A stretch of DNA of 64,000 nucleotides from Rhizobium tibeticum (GTDB lineage Bacteria > Pseudomonadota > Alphaproteobacteria > Rhizobiales > Rhizobiaceae). Position numbers and translations under genes: made by a program. Position 1 is the stretch's first letter. Every line of letters begins with the position of its first letter. The stretch spans positions 122,499-186,498 of the forward strand of contig NZ_FOCV01000013.1 of assembly GCF_900110205.1 (NCBI RefSeq), in the 5' to 3' direction. The notes beneath the pieces were generated by a model, which was not told the origin of the DNA, did no database searches, and worked only from the letters and a program-made list of their open reading frames with translations. Shown here piece by piece: positions 54,327 through 63,622 of the stretch.

Positions 54327-55890
54327 ATTGAAAGCGACGAGCGCCTCTCGGGGCGTCGCATCCGGGCCGGCCTATATCGCGGAGCCGCCGGCCGCCGCTG
54401 CCCTGTCACAATCGACCGTTTCGGGGCACGCGGAGCTGGCCGCGGCCATCGAGACCGCTATCGACGAGCTTCAGAGCCTTGCCACGGGCTCGGACGCAGA
54501 AGGCGGCGACATCATCGATTTTCAGCTCGAAGTGCTTCGCGATCCGACGATCGTTGAAATGGCGGGTGCGCGTATCGATGCGGGCGAGAATGTCGTATTC
54601 GCGTGGGTCGGGACACTCGACGGATACATCCGTGAACTGGAGAGTGCTGAAGAAGAACAGCTGCGAGCCCGCGCTGTCGATATTCTGGACATCAAAAATC
54701 GCGTCCTGGCGGCGCTGACGGGAACGCCTGTAAAGGACTTTCCGGCCGGATCTATCTATGTCGGTAAGGACATGGAGCCCAGCCGCTTTCTCGCACATGA
54801 TTGGTCTGCAGGCGGCGCCATTGCGCTCTACGCCGGCAGTGCCGCAGGTCATGTCGCCCTTCTTGCCAGATCACGGTCGGTCCCGATGGTTATCGGCGCG
54901 GGACGCTTCGTCACCGCTGGCGGCCAACATATACGCGTTGATGGAGATGCAGGCGTGATCGTTCTTCAGATGGGCACGGAGGGCGCAGCGCCAATCCGAC
55001 CCGAGCTTCCAGCATCAAGCACAGTGCCGGCGGCAGACAACGGGATACTGCAGACGGCGGATGGCGCGCAAATTCTGTTGTCTATCAATCTCAACGCCCT
55101 CGACGAAATCGACGGGATCGCCCCAACGACGGCGGCCGGTATCGGACTGATGCGTTCCGAATTCGCAGTCGCGTCACTCGCTGATGCCGCAAACGAGGAG
55201 AAGCAACTCGCCATCTACCGCCGCGTCCTTGACTGGGCCGATGGCAGAGGGGTGACGATCCGCATGCTGGATGTTGGCGGCGACAAGCCGCTCCCCGGCC
55301 TCGCAGCTTCGCCCGCATTGCGCGGCATCCGCCTTCTTCTTGCCCGCCCAGAGATCACGCGCGTTCAAGTGCGTGCGTTGTTGCGTGCAGCCATCTTCGG
55401 TAATCTGCGCGTCATGCTGCCGATGGTGACCTTTCCATCGGAAGTCGATGATATGCGGCAGATCTTTCGAGAAGAGGCCGCCGAGCTTGCGCGCCGGGGC
55501 GTGCCGCACCGCCTGCCTTCGATTGGCATGATGGTGGAAGTGCCGGCCGCCGCGCTCATGCTCGAGCAATTCGAAGGCGCGGACTTCTTTTCATTCGGCA
55601 CCAACGACCTCGCGCAGTATCTCGCCGCCTCGACCCGCGAAGATGCCGATTTCGCCGCACACCGCGAGAAGGCCGCGCAGGCTGTACTGCGCCTGCTCGC
55701 TTATGCGGTAAAACTTGCCGGTAGCAAACCGCTCAGCATCTGCGGCGACATGGCCGGCGATCCGCGCCTGACAGCCGAACTGCTGGCCGCCGGCATCCGG
55801 CATTTTTCCATGGCGCCCGCTCAACTTCCCGCGATAAGATCGGCAATCGTCGGTTTGAACGCCGGTGGGACAAAGGCAGCCGGAGAATAA
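54310..55890 (+). CDS. PTS enzyme I-like phosphotransferase
   Basis: 526 residues, slightly shorter than the general EI. The phospho-histidine region is AGSAAGHVALLARSRSVPMV (His181). The PEP-binding barrel has LDVGGDKPLPG, ALRGIRLLLARPE, MMVEVPAAALMLEQF, FFSFGTNDLAQYLAAS and the catalytic cysteine in CGDMAGDPR. It takes phosphate from phosphoenolpyruvate and charges the neighbouring HPr. It is followed one base later by a small HTH gene. Confidence 0.93.
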   Translation: MAAPLRLKATSASRGVASGPAYIAEPPAAAALSQSTVSGHAELAAAIETAIDELQSLATGSDAEGGDIIDFQLEVLRDPTIVEMAGARIDAGENVVFAWVGTLDGYIRELESAEEEQLRARAVDILDIKNRVLAALTGTPVKDFPAGSIYVGKDMEPSRFLAHDWSAGGAIALYAGSAAGHVALLARSRSVPMVIGAGRFVTAGGQHIRVDGDAGVIVLQMGTEGAAPIRPELPASSTVPAADNGILQTADGAQILLSINLNALDEIDGIAPTTAAGIGLMRSEFAVASLADAANEEKQLAIYRRVLDWADGRGVTIRMLDVGGDKPLPGLAASPALRGIRLLLARPEITRVQVRALLRAAIFGNLRVMLPMVTFPSEVDDMRQIFREEAAELARRGVPHRLPSIGMMVEVPAAALMLEQFEGADFFSFGTNDLAQYLAASTREDADFAAHREKAAQAVLRLLAYAVKLAGSKPLSICGDMAGDPRLTAELLAAGIRHFSMAPAQLPAIRSAIVGLNAGGTKAAGE

Positions 55891-55891
55891 T

Positions 55892-56302
55892 ATGGCGCGC
55901 GAAGACACCGAAGACGCCATTATCGCCTACAAGTCAATTCTGGCGCAGATCATCGACAACCGACCTTCCGGAACCCGTCAGCGGCTGGCCACGGAACTGG
56001 GCAAGCACCGCAGCTTCGTTACCCAGATAACAAGCCCGACCTACGCGACGCCTCTTCCTGCGCGGCATCTCGCGACGATCTTCCGGGTCTGTCATGTCAG
56101 CGCCGCCGAACAGGAGCGTTTTCTGGAAGCCTACCAGAATGCACATCCCGGCAAACTGCCGGAGCTTGGCGCCTCGGAAAAACTGCGGCATCTTTCACTC
56201 ATGGTTCCTGATTTCGGCGACGAGCGACGCAACCGGCTGCTGGAGGAAGCAATCTCCGATCTGGTGCAGAAGATTGCCGCAATTTCCGGACCGCCTGAGT
56301 GA
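55892..56302 (+). CDS. Small helix-turn-helix protein of the kinase operon
   Basis: 136 residues from the ATG one base after the EI stop (TAATATG), preceded by GGAGAAT. The segment RQRLATELGKHRSFVTQITS looks like a helix-turn-helix, followed by a helical tail (AEQERFLEAYQNAHPG). I do not recognise a named family. Its position between EI and dhaK suggests a regulator of the operon, or a regulatory partner of the phosphorelay. This is inference only. Confidence 0.7.
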   Translation: MAREDTEDAIIAYKSILAQIIDNRPSGTRQRLATELGKHRSFVTQITSPTYATPLPARHLATIFRVCHVSAAEQERFLEAYQNAHPGKLPELGASEKLRHLSLMVPDFGDERRNRLLEEAISDLVQKIAAISGPPE

Positions 56303-56358
56303 ACGGCGTTGCGCTTAGTGCGACAAGACAGAGACGATGACGCCTTGGGAGGGGCTTG

Positions 56359-57351
56359 ATGAAGAAGTTCATCAACACAGCAGACACCATGGTCGCCGAA
56401 AGCGTCGAAGGCTTTGTGCGCGCCCATGAGGAGTTCGTTGTGTTCGGCATCGACCGCAAATTTATCCGCCGTCGCCACATGGTCCCGGGCAAGGTGGCGA
56501 TCATATCCGGCGGCGGCGCGGGTCATGAGCCAATGCACATCGGCTTCGTCGGCCGCGGCATGCTCGATGCGGCTTGCGTCGGGCATATTTTCACGTCTCC
56601 CACGCCGAGCCAGATCATGAGCGCCATCGAGGAAGCGGACACCGGGGCTGGATGCCTGCTGGTGGTGAAAAATTATGACGGCGACGTCATGAATTTCGAA
56701 ATGGCGGCAGAGATGGCATCCAGCCGCCACAAAATTGAAACGGTGATCGTCAACGACGACATCGAAACGGCAAGGACAGGCGACGGGCGCGGCCGCCGTG
56801 GCGTCGCCGGTACAGTGATCATAGAGAGGCTTCTCGGCGCCGCGGCCGAACGAGGCATGACCCTCGCCGAACTGAAACGCCTCGGCGACGGCCTCGCTCC
56901 ACGCATCCGATCGATGGGCGTTGCCCTGACCGGCGTGACGGTCCCGCACACGCAACGCACAACATTCGCGCTCGGACCGAACGAAATGGAAGTGGGCATC
57001 GGCATTCATGGGGAGCCGGGCCATTCGAGAGAGCCCTTCTCCAACGCCGACACCATCGTCCGACATCTGAGCGAAACGATCTTCAACGACATCGCCCGAG
57101 CCGCCGACAAAGCGTTGCTTTTCGTCAACGGGCTTGGCGGCACGCCACCGGCCGAACTCTATCTCGCCTACAACACAGCTCACCGCTTCATGGTCGACCA
57201 CGGCCTGCGGATCGAGCGCTCGCTTGTCGGCACTTATGCCACGTCGCTCGACATGCAGGGCCTTTCTGTCACGCTCGCGTTCCTCAGCGACGAGGAGTTT
57301 TCCCTATGGGATTCGCCGGTTGCAACCGCCGCGTTGCGCTGGGGGTGCTAG
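56359..57351 (+). CDS. dhaK: DhaK, substrate-binding subunit of dihydroxyacetone kinase
   Basis: 330 residues from the ATG at 56359, after GGGAGGGG; a TTG three bases upstream is less likely. GGGAGHEPMHIGFVGRG and His217 in GIGIHGEPGHS are the DhaK hallmarks; the histidine binds the ketose as a hemiaminal. It resembles the N-terminal half of the fused kinase at 51310 but has no DhaL part. It should pair with DhaL/DhaM at 52973-53982. Last gene of the operon. Confidence 0.93.
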   Translation: MKKFINTADTMVAESVEGFVRAHEEFVVFGIDRKFIRRRHMVPGKVAIISGGGAGHEPMHIGFVGRGMLDAACVGHIFTSPTPSQIMSAIEEADTGAGCLLVVKNYDGDVMNFEMAAEMASSRHKIETVIVNDDIETARTGDGRGRRGVAGTVIIERLLGAAAERGMTLAELKRLGDGLAPRIRSMGVALTGVTVPHTQRTTFALGPNEMEVGIGIHGEPGHSREPFSNADTIVRHLSETIFNDIARAADKALLFVNGLGGTPPAELYLAYNTAHRFMVDHGLRIERSLVGTYATSLDMQGLSVTLAFLSDEEFSLWDSPVATAALRWGC

Positions 57352-57462
57352 GTTCTACTGAGGAGGTTTGATTGGGCCGTGCCATTTACGATTGAAGGCC
57401 ATTTCCCGACAGCCAAATCGTCCACGTGCTGCTGAAAGACATTATCGAAGCCGAGCGCCCCT

Positions 57463-58446
57463 TCAGTTCAGCTTCTGCCGGCCGTAGAGCAGTAGCATGC
57501 CTATGATCACCACTCCGTAGATCAGCTGTCGGCCAGCCTCTTCAATCTGCATTACTGAGAGGATTGACTGCAGCAGCGTGATCAGGATGACGCCCGCGAC
57601 TGTTCCAAGGTAGGAGCCTTTGCCGCCGAGGACATGGGTTCCGCCGAGGACCACGGCTGCAATCGACGGCAGCAGATAGGCGTCACCCATCGACTGCGAT
57701 GCCTTGGACGCATAACCGGCAAGCAACACGCCGCCAAGTGCGCTGAGCGACCCCGAAATCACGAAGGCGAGCAAGGCAATGCGCCGGGTGTCGATGCCCG
57801 ACATATAGGCGGCTCGTTCCCGGTTTCCGATCGCGTACAGTGAACGGCCGAACGTGGTTCGGGTAAGCAGGAAGACGGCAAGGATGCCGACAACGAGCCA
57901 AACTAGAACGCCGTTCGGGACAGACGGGATCATATAGCCGGTCGCGAGGAAGCGCATCGCCGGGGAGGCCGAATCCTGCGGTGAGAAGCCGCCGGTGTAG
58001 ACGACCATTAACCCTTGCACGACGGCATTAGTTGCAAGCGTGATAATCATCGAGGGAATGCGCAGGTACGCGACGGCAAGTCCGTTGACGAAGCCGATCG
58101 CTGCGCCGCAGGCAATTCCGAAGGGAATGGCAAGGAACGAGCCGCTGGTTCCATAAGCTGTCGCGGCGCATGCCATCATCGCGCCGGCGGTCACCGTCCA
58201 TGGAACCGAAAGATCGATCTGTCCAAGCAAGATGACCATCATCATACCCGTCGCGATCACGCCGAGAAACGAGGCGACCTTCAATTGCTGCAACAGGTAA
58301 TCGGCCGACAGGAAGTTGGAGGAATAGATCGATCCGCCAAGCACCAGAAGGAGGATGCAGCCGAAGGCGATCGCCACGGCGGGATCTCTCCCGCGCAGCC
58401 GGATGGGAACGATTGATTGCCGCATGCTGGACGCATCCTCGCTCAT
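57463..58446 (-). CDS. Ribose-type ABC transporter permease 2 (RbsC-like)
   Basis: 327 residues from the ATG at 58446, which overlaps the upstream permease stop by four bases. About ten hydrophobic spans. Family motifs include SADYLLQQLKVASFLGVIAT, IALGQIDLSV-like MMVILLGQIDLSV and NRERAAYMSGIDTRRIALLA, with VVLGGTHVLGGKGSYLGTVA near the end. It forms the channel with the permease at 58443-59438. Confidence 0.9.
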   Translation of the reverse strand: MSEDASSMRQSIVPIRLRGRDPAVAIAFGCILLLVLGGSIYSSNFLSADYLLQQLKVASFLGVIATGMMMVILLGQIDLSVPWTVTAGAMMACAATAYGTSGSFLAIPFGIACGAAIGFVNGLAVAYLRIPSMIITLATNAVVQGLMVVYTGGFSPQDSASPAMRFLATGYMIPSVPNGVLVWLVVGILAVFLLTRTTFGRSLYAIGNRERAAYMSGIDTRRIALLAFVISGSLSALGGVLLAGYASKASQSMGDAYLLPSIAAVVLGGTHVLGGKGSYLGTVAGVILITLLQSILSVMQIEEAGRQLIYGVVIIGMLLLYGRQKLN

Positions 58447-59438
58447 TGGAACCATTCCAGTCGGTTGCGTACCCGCGCCAGCCCGATCGAGCCGACACCG
58501 ATCGCCAGCATTAGCACGATGCCCTGGAACAGCGGCTGCCAAAGAGGATCGAAATCGAAGACGAAGAGGAGATCGCCGATGGTGCGAAAGGCAAGTGCTC
58601 CGAACACCGCTCCGACAGCGCTGCCCTTCCCGCCCGCCAGCGAGACGCCCCCGAGAACGACCGCAGCAATCGAGTAAAGCGTGTAGGCGTTGCCGCTAGC
58701 GAAGGCCGCTTCGCCAGTGTAGGAATAGAACGTCAGGTAGAGCCCGCCCATGGCCGACAAGAGCCCGGCAACTGCATAGGCGGCCAGTTTCGCCCGCTTC
58801 AGCGGCATGCCGGACATATAGGCCGCATTCTCCGCGGAACCAGCCGCATAGGCCGCACGGCCGTAGACTGATCTGCTGAAGGGGATCCAGACCAGGAGGA
58901 TCGTGGCTGCCAGCACCGCCAGGCTGGTGGGAAACATCCCGAAGAGCGTCGAGGTAAACACGTCTGCAAGAGCTTCGTTGACAGAGCCGCCCGGCGTTGG
59001 CCGCAGCAGCAACGCCAGCCCGAAGAAAATTGCACTTGTGGCGATGGTCGTAACGATCGGCTGCAGTCTGCCGAAGATGATGATGAGGCCGTTCAATGTG
59101 CCGCATGCAAGCCCTGCGACAAGCACGGCTACGATCCCGAAACCGGTCTGCAGCGGTGTGCCGACCACCAGCCACGATGCAAGGCAGTTGCACAGCACCA
59201 AAACCATGCCTGCCGAAAGGTCGATTCCGGCGGTGATGACGACGAGACATTGCGCCATTGCGACAAAGGCGAGCAAAATCGCCTTGTTGGACGCTGTCTG
59301 CACGACATTCGGCGTGAAGCCCGCCGGATGGTTGGAGACATAGATCACGAACATCGCGACGAAGAGGGCGGCGGCAAGCAGCGTCCCCTTGTTGCTCTGA
59401 TACCAGAAGCGCCATCCGCCGGAAGTGCCTATTGTCAC
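58443..59438 (-). CDS. Ribose-type ABC transporter permease 1 (RbsC-like)
   Basis: 331 residues, about ten spans. MAQCLVVITAGIDLSAGMVL, AENAAYMSGMPLKRAKLAAY and VVLGGVSLAGGKGSAVGAVF are the conserved RbsC-type segments. It overlaps both neighbours by four bases, so the permeases and ATPase are translated together. Confidence 0.9.
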   Translation of the reverse strand: MTIGTSGGWRFWYQSNKGTLLAAALFVAMFVIYVSNHPAGFTPNVVQTASNKAILLAFVAMAQCLVVITAGIDLSAGMVLVLCNCLASWLVVGTPLQTGFGIVAVLVAGLACGTLNGLIIIFGRLQPIVTTIATSAIFFGLALLLRPTPGGSVNEALADVFTSTLFGMFPTSLAVLAATILLVWIPFSRSVYGRAAYAAGSAENAAYMSGMPLKRAKLAAYAVAGLLSAMGGLYLTFYSYTGEAAFASGNAYTLYSIAAVVLGGVSLAGGKGSAVGAVFGALAFRTIGDLLFVFDFDPLWQPLFQGIVLMLAIGVGSIGLARVRNRLEWFQ

Positions 59439-60973
59439 TGCATTACCCTCCGTTCCACAGGCCGGGCGGCGATGTTCAATGCACTCCCGATCAACTCACG
59501 TTCGTTGATGTCGGCGCCTTCAAGCGTGCGAACAACGGTACCGTCGTACATGACGAGAACGCGATCGCAGCAGCCGATCAGCTCGTCGTAGTCCGTGGAA
59601 TAGAAAATGATCGCGGCGCCGCCGTCGGCGAGCTTTCTCAGCAGTTGATAGATCTCCTGCTTGGTGCCGACGTCGATGCCGCGCGTCGGGTCGTTCAGCA
59701 GGACGATCCTTGGTCGATTCATCAGCCATTTCGCAATCACGACCTTCTGCTGGTTTCCGCCGGACAGGCTGCTGACCGGCATGTCGATGGTTGCCGCCTT
59801 AATGGCGAGGATCTTGAGGAGTTCGTCAATGCGGGCCGCCTCTGCCCCTCGGTCGATGATGCCGTTGCGCGAAACGCTGCCGAGTGCGGCGATCGACAGG
59901 TTCTCGCGGACCGACATCGGCAGCATCAACCCCTCGGTCTTTCGATCCTCCGGAATAAGCGCAATGGAGTTCGCGGCGGATTTCGCCTCTTTGGGGCTCC
60001 TCAAGCGCACGCTGCGGCCGTCGATCTGCACATCGCCCTTGACGTCGCGAAGCACGCCAAAGAGGGCGAGCAAGAGCTCCCGCTGGCCCTGCCCGTCCAA
60101 GCCGCCGACACCGACGATTTCGCCGGGACGGGCATCGAACGTGATACCAGCCAGACGGCCGCCCCAGGAAAGGTCATGACAGGACAGCACCGGAGCCTTA
60201 TTGGCTTCAATGCTCGGCTTTGCCGGAAACACGCTTTTGTATTCCCGCCCGATCATCAATTCAACAACCTGGTGGTCAGTCTTTGTACCGGCTGGGTAGG
60301 ATTCTATGCTGCGGCCGTTGCGGAATACCGTGCAATCGTCGGCAAGTTCTGCGATCTCATGCATGCGATGTGAGATGTAGACCAGCGCCAATCCTTCGGA
60401 GCGCAGCCTCTTCAGGACACTGAAGACCTTCTCGACGTCAGACCTTGTCAGGGCAGATGTCGCCTCGTCCAGGATCATCAGCCGGGGCTTGCGGGCGAGC
60501 GCCTTTGCAATCTCGACCATCTGTCGACGGGAGAGCGGGAGGTCCTTGACCAGCGATGATGGATGAATGTCGGAGGCGCCGGCGCGATTGAGCGCTTCTT
60601 CGGCGATCCGCCTCTGGGCGCGCCTGTCGATCATGCCGAAGCGGCGCGGTGGATTGCTGATGACGATATTGTCGGCAACGGAGAGGTCGGGAATCAGCGA
60701 CAGTTCCTGGAAGACCGATACTATCCCCACTGCATTTGCCGCCGCTGGCGATGAGAAGGCCACGTCCTTGCCGCCGAGGAGCATTCGCCCTTCATCGGGT
60801 GCGGTGACCCCGGCCATGATTTTGATCAGGGTCGATTTGCCGGCGCCGTTTTCGCCGAGTACGGCATGAATTGCGCCGGATCGAATGGCAATATCGGCTT
60901 CCTTGAGTGCGATGACGCCGCCATAGCGCTTCGATATACCTTCCATCCGCAACAGCGGTTCTGACAAAAGCAC
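59435..60973 (-). CDS. Ribose-type ABC transporter ATPase, two cassettes (RbsA-like)
   Basis: 512 residues. First cassette: Walker A GENGAGKSTLIKI, signature-region LSRRQMVEIAKALAR and Walker B MILDEATSAL. Second cassette: GLDGQGQRELL in place of Walker A, LSGGNQQKVVIAKWL and LLNDPTRGIDVGTKQ. This is the standard RbsA/XylG/MglA design. It lies 80 bases downstream of the binding protein gene. Confidence 0.93.
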   Translation of the reverse strand: MLLSEPLLRMEGISKRYGGVIALKEADIAIRSGAIHAVLGENGAGKSTLIKIMAGVTAPDEGRMLLGGKDVAFSSPAAANAVGIVSVFQELSLIPDLSVADNIVISNPPRRFGMIDRRAQRRIAEEALNRAGASDIHPSSLVKDLPLSRRQMVEIAKALARKPRLMILDEATSALTRSDVEKVFSVLKRLRSEGLALVYISHRMHEIAELADDCTVFRNGRSIESYPAGTKTDHQVVELMIGREYKSVFPAKPSIEANKAPVLSCHDLSWGGRLAGITFDARPGEIVGVGGLDGQGQRELLLALFGVLRDVKGDVQIDGRSVRLRSPKEAKSAANSIALIPEDRKTEGLMLPMSVRENLSIAALGSVSRNGIIDRGAEAARIDELLKILAIKAATIDMPVSSLSGGNQQKVVIAKWLMNRPRIVLLNDPTRGIDVGTKQEIYQLLRKLADGGAAIIFYSTDYDELIGCCDRVLVMYDGTVVRTLEGADINERELIGSALNIAARPVERRVMQ

Positions 60974-61053
60974 GCGCCCAACCTCCCATCGGGTGCATTC
61001 AGCGTCTGACTGAGGGCGCCCACGTCCGCAGTCAATCCTACGAGCCTTGGCTA

Positions 61054-62193
61054 CTATTGGTTTTCCTTGGTTTGCCCCATGATTTCCTGGGCCGTGAAAT
61101 TGATGCCGCAGGTGGGGAAGGAGTTGCCGACGAAGAAATTGTCGGACTGATCAGGGTAGTAGTCCTGGTCTTTCTTGAAGTCGGGGTGCGACACCAATGC
61201 CGTCGGTAGCTTGACGGCCTGCGGAATCACCTGCCCCTCGAGCGCGGCGATCGCCGTCTTGATGGCGACGGCGACCTGGGCCGGACCGGTTCCTGCGGAC
61301 GAGCACAGCAGACCGTCTCCAGCGTGCGCGGCGCAGAGCTTGCGGAAGCCATTTTCCGTCTCGCCGCCGAAAGGCACGAAGGGATGCTTTGCGTCCATCA
61401 TGGCCTGAACGACGCCCGTGTCGCCGCCCTGTGCGGTGATGCCGTCAAACGGGCCGTTTGTCGCGATGGCATCTGCCGTCACCTTCTGGGCAACGCTATC
61501 GTCCCATTTGCCGACGACTTCCGTCACGTCGAACTTCTTGCCCGAGGCAGCCAGCGTTTCCTTGATGCCATTGTGACGGTCGGTATCGACAGATGTACCG
61601 GCAACGCCTCTCACTTCGAGAATTTTGCCACCATTCGGCAGATGCTTGACGAGCCACTCGGCCCAGGTAACGCCGAGGCCCTTCTGGTCGACGTTGACGT
61701 TGATCGCATCTTTCGTGTCGAGCGTGTTATCGAACGCGACGAGCACGACACCGGCTTCCTTGGCGCGTTTGATCACAGGACCGAAGGCTGTTGGGTTCTG
61801 GGCATTGACGACAATCGCATCATAGCCGGCGTCGATGAAGTTGTTGATCGCCGAAATCTGCGCCGGCACGTCCTCGCCCGTGGAGACGACCTTAAATTCT
61901 TTCAGCTTCGCCTTTACTTCCGGTTGCGCCGCATAGGCCTTCGCCGTCTTTACCATCTGGATGCGCCAGGTATTGGCGATATAGCCATTGGCCAGCGCGA
62001 TGCGATACGGGCCTTCCTTCTTCGGATATTGTAGAAACTGCGTATCGGAGGCCCACGGCGTCATGCAGCCTGGATCTGCTGCTGGCCCGGCTACGACTTT
62101 CGGTTCGGCATATGCAGCACTGCAAAGCAGCGCAAGCATGGATGCGGAAACTGCCACAATGCGCGCAGATTTCGATGTCACGTCTCTAAGCAT
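61054..62193 (-). CDS. Ribose-type ABC transporter substrate-binding protein
   Basis: 379 residues from the ATG at 62193, after GAGGAGGAGAACATCC; a start at 62220 is less likely. ARIVAVSASMLALLCSAAYA is a Sec signal. The mature part (RIALANGYIANTWRIQMVKT, NNFIDAGYDAIVVNAQNP, GVVLVAFDNTLDTKDAINV) is a sugar-binding protein of the RbsB type (PF13407). First gene of the leftward transporter operon and divergent from lacI-type gene at 62403. The ligand is unknown; a sugar or polyol is expected. Confidence 0.92.
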   Translation of the reverse strand: MLRDVTSKSARIVAVSASMLALLCSAAYAEPKVVAGPAADPGCMTPWASDTQFLQYPKKEGPYRIALANGYIANTWRIQMVKTAKAYAAQPEVKAKLKEFKVVSTGEDVPAQISAINNFIDAGYDAIVVNAQNPTAFGPVIKRAKEAGVVLVAFDNTLDTKDAINVNVDQKGLGVTWAEWLVKHLPNGGKILEVRGVAGTSVDTDRHNGIKETLAASGKKFDVTEVVGKWDDSVAQKVTADAIATNGPFDGITAQGGDTGVVQAMMDAKHPFVPFGGETENGFRKLCAAHAGDGLLCSSAGTGPAQVAVAIKTAIAALEGQVIPQAVKLPTALVSHPDFKKDQDYYPDQSDNFFVGNSFPTCGINFTAQEIMGQTKENQ

Positions 62194-62294
62194 GGATGTT
62201 CTCCTCCTCGGGCAGACCAAGCCGCCCCTCCAATTTTCTAATTGGCATGCTTGGTCCGAAAGGGCTCCATCCCATCCTTTGCGGAACAGGACAA

Positions 62295-62345
62295 AAAATT
62301 AACACAGATGATAGCGCTGTCAATTTTATTTAACAGCGCTGCCAA
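62295..62345. promoter_or_regulatory. Promoter of the transporter operon with twin LacI-type operators
   Basis: On the minus strand TTGACA (62323-62318) and AATTTT (62300-62295) are 17 bases apart and fit a promoter for the gene starting at 62193. Two palindromes with core AGCGCT lie at 62309-62322 (TGATAGCGCTGTCA) and 62332-62343 (AACAGCGCTGCC), their cores 22 bases apart, two helical turns on one face. The first overlaps the -35 box. The adjacent LacI-family protein is the obvious ligand-controlled repressor. Confidence 0.72.
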
Positions 62346-62402
62346 TTGTGGAATATCTATTGATTATCTGTTTTGCTTGGTCTTGTGTTTGGATAATCTT
62401 GG

Positions 62403-63431
62403 ATGCGCCGAATAACTCTGGACGACGTTGCCAGCCTTGCTGGCGTTAGCCCGATTACAGTTTCGCGGGTGCTGCGCAAGCCGGGATCCGTCTCGGAAGC
62501 ATTGCGGCTGCGCGTCAACAGCGCCATTGAAAACCTGGGCTATGTGCCGAATGTTGCGGCAAGCAGGTTGGCTTCCTCCCGCACCCATACAATTGGCGTG
62601 ATTGTGCCAACGCTTTATAACGTCATCTTTGCCGAATATCTGTTTGCCCTGCATGATGTTCTGATTGCCGCAGGCTTCCAGGTCATTGTCGTGAACAGCC
62701 GATATTCGGAAGTCGAGGAGGAGAATGCAATCAAGGCATTGCTTGGCCAGCGAGTGGAAGCCATCATCATTGCCGGCATCCACCACACCCCACTGTCACG
62801 TCAGCTTCTGATGAAGGCGCATCTTCCGGTTGTCCAGACGTTCGAATTGTCCGACGATCCCATCAACCTCAACATTGGCATGTCACAGGAGCGCGCCGGC
62901 CATGCTGCGACCCGCCATCTCATTGACCGCGGGTTTCAACGGATTACCTTCCTGACCGGCAATCTCGACCACCGTGCGCAGTCGCGGTTTGACGGCTATC
63001 ACGCGGCGATGCAGGAGGTCGGATTGAGAAGCCTGGAAATGATTTCCCATAGACCTCGCCACAGTTCGGTGGCGCTCGGATCCGAGCTCTTTGGTGAGAT
63101 GCACGACCGGGGGGATCTTCCCGAGGCGATCTTCTGTACTGACGACAACTTGGCGCTCGGCGCTATGCAGGAGTGCAGAAAGCGTCGCATCCGCGTACCC
63201 GATGACATTGCGATCATGGGCTTTCACGACCTCGAATTCTCGGCATGTGCGGCTCCTTCCCTCTCTTCAGTCGCCACACGTCGCTATGAAACCGGCAAGC
63301 TAGCGGCCGAAAAGGTTCTCTTGGCGCTCGATGCATCCACAAGGCAGAGCATCGAGCAAATCAACATGGGATTTGCCCTTGTCCAACGCGAAAGTACGTC
63401 CGGCGACGCCGGTCACCGCTCGCCGCAGTAG
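62403..63431 (+). CDS. LacI-family transcriptional regulator (GntR/RbsR-like)
   Basis: 342 residues. The LacI headpiece is intact: ITLDDVASLAGVSPITVSRV, the hinge NVAASRLASSRTHTIGVIVP, and then a periplasmic-binding-like effector domain with RQLLMKAHLPVVQTFELSDD. It is divergent from the ribose-type transporter and most likely represses it in the absence of the sugar, through the palindromes at 62309-62343. The ribosome site is weak (GGATAATCTTGG). Confidence 0.92.
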   Translation: MRRITLDDVASLAGVSPITVSRVLRKPGSVSEALRLRVNSAIENLGYVPNVAASRLASSRTHTIGVIVPTLYNVIFAEYLFALHDVLIAAGFQVIVVNSRYSEVEEENAIKALLGQRVEAIIIAGIHHTPLSRQLLMKAHLPVVQTFELSDDPINLNIGMSQERAGHAATRHLIDRGFQRITFLTGNLDHRAQSRFDGYHAAMQEVGLRSLEMISHRPRHSSVALGSELFGEMHDRGDLPEAIFCTDDNLALGAMQECRKRRIRVPDDIAIMGFHDLEFSACAAPSLSSVATRRYETGKLAAEKVLLALDASTRQSIEQINMGFALVQRESTSGDAGHRSPQ

Positions 63432-63464
63432 CGGGGGAAGAGTCCTCCGATGCGAGGTGGCGCC

Positions 63465-63596
63465 TTACAATGAATTTGGGCTGCCAATGGTGGGCATAGG
63501 CGGCAATGGCGGAGGTACGAATGCTCGCACCGTTTCGCTGGCAATGGAAATTTCGACAAAGCGGCCGAGCCGATGATTGGGTTCGGAATCAGACAT
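63465..63596 (-). pseudogene. Truncated Fic-family N-terminal remnant
   Basis: A 43-codon frame starts at an ATG (63596) and stops at a TAA (63465). LGRFVEISIASETVRAFVPP and PLPPMP resemble the N-terminal segment of Fic/DOC-type AMP-transferases, in which RAFVPxPLPP is conserved. The catalytic HPFxxGNGR region is absent, so the gene was cut off, probably by the insertion element to its right or by a deletion. Identification rests on a short match. Confidence 0.4.
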
Positions 63597-63622
63597 GGCG
63601 CGAGTCTGGCTTTCGGTCGCTA

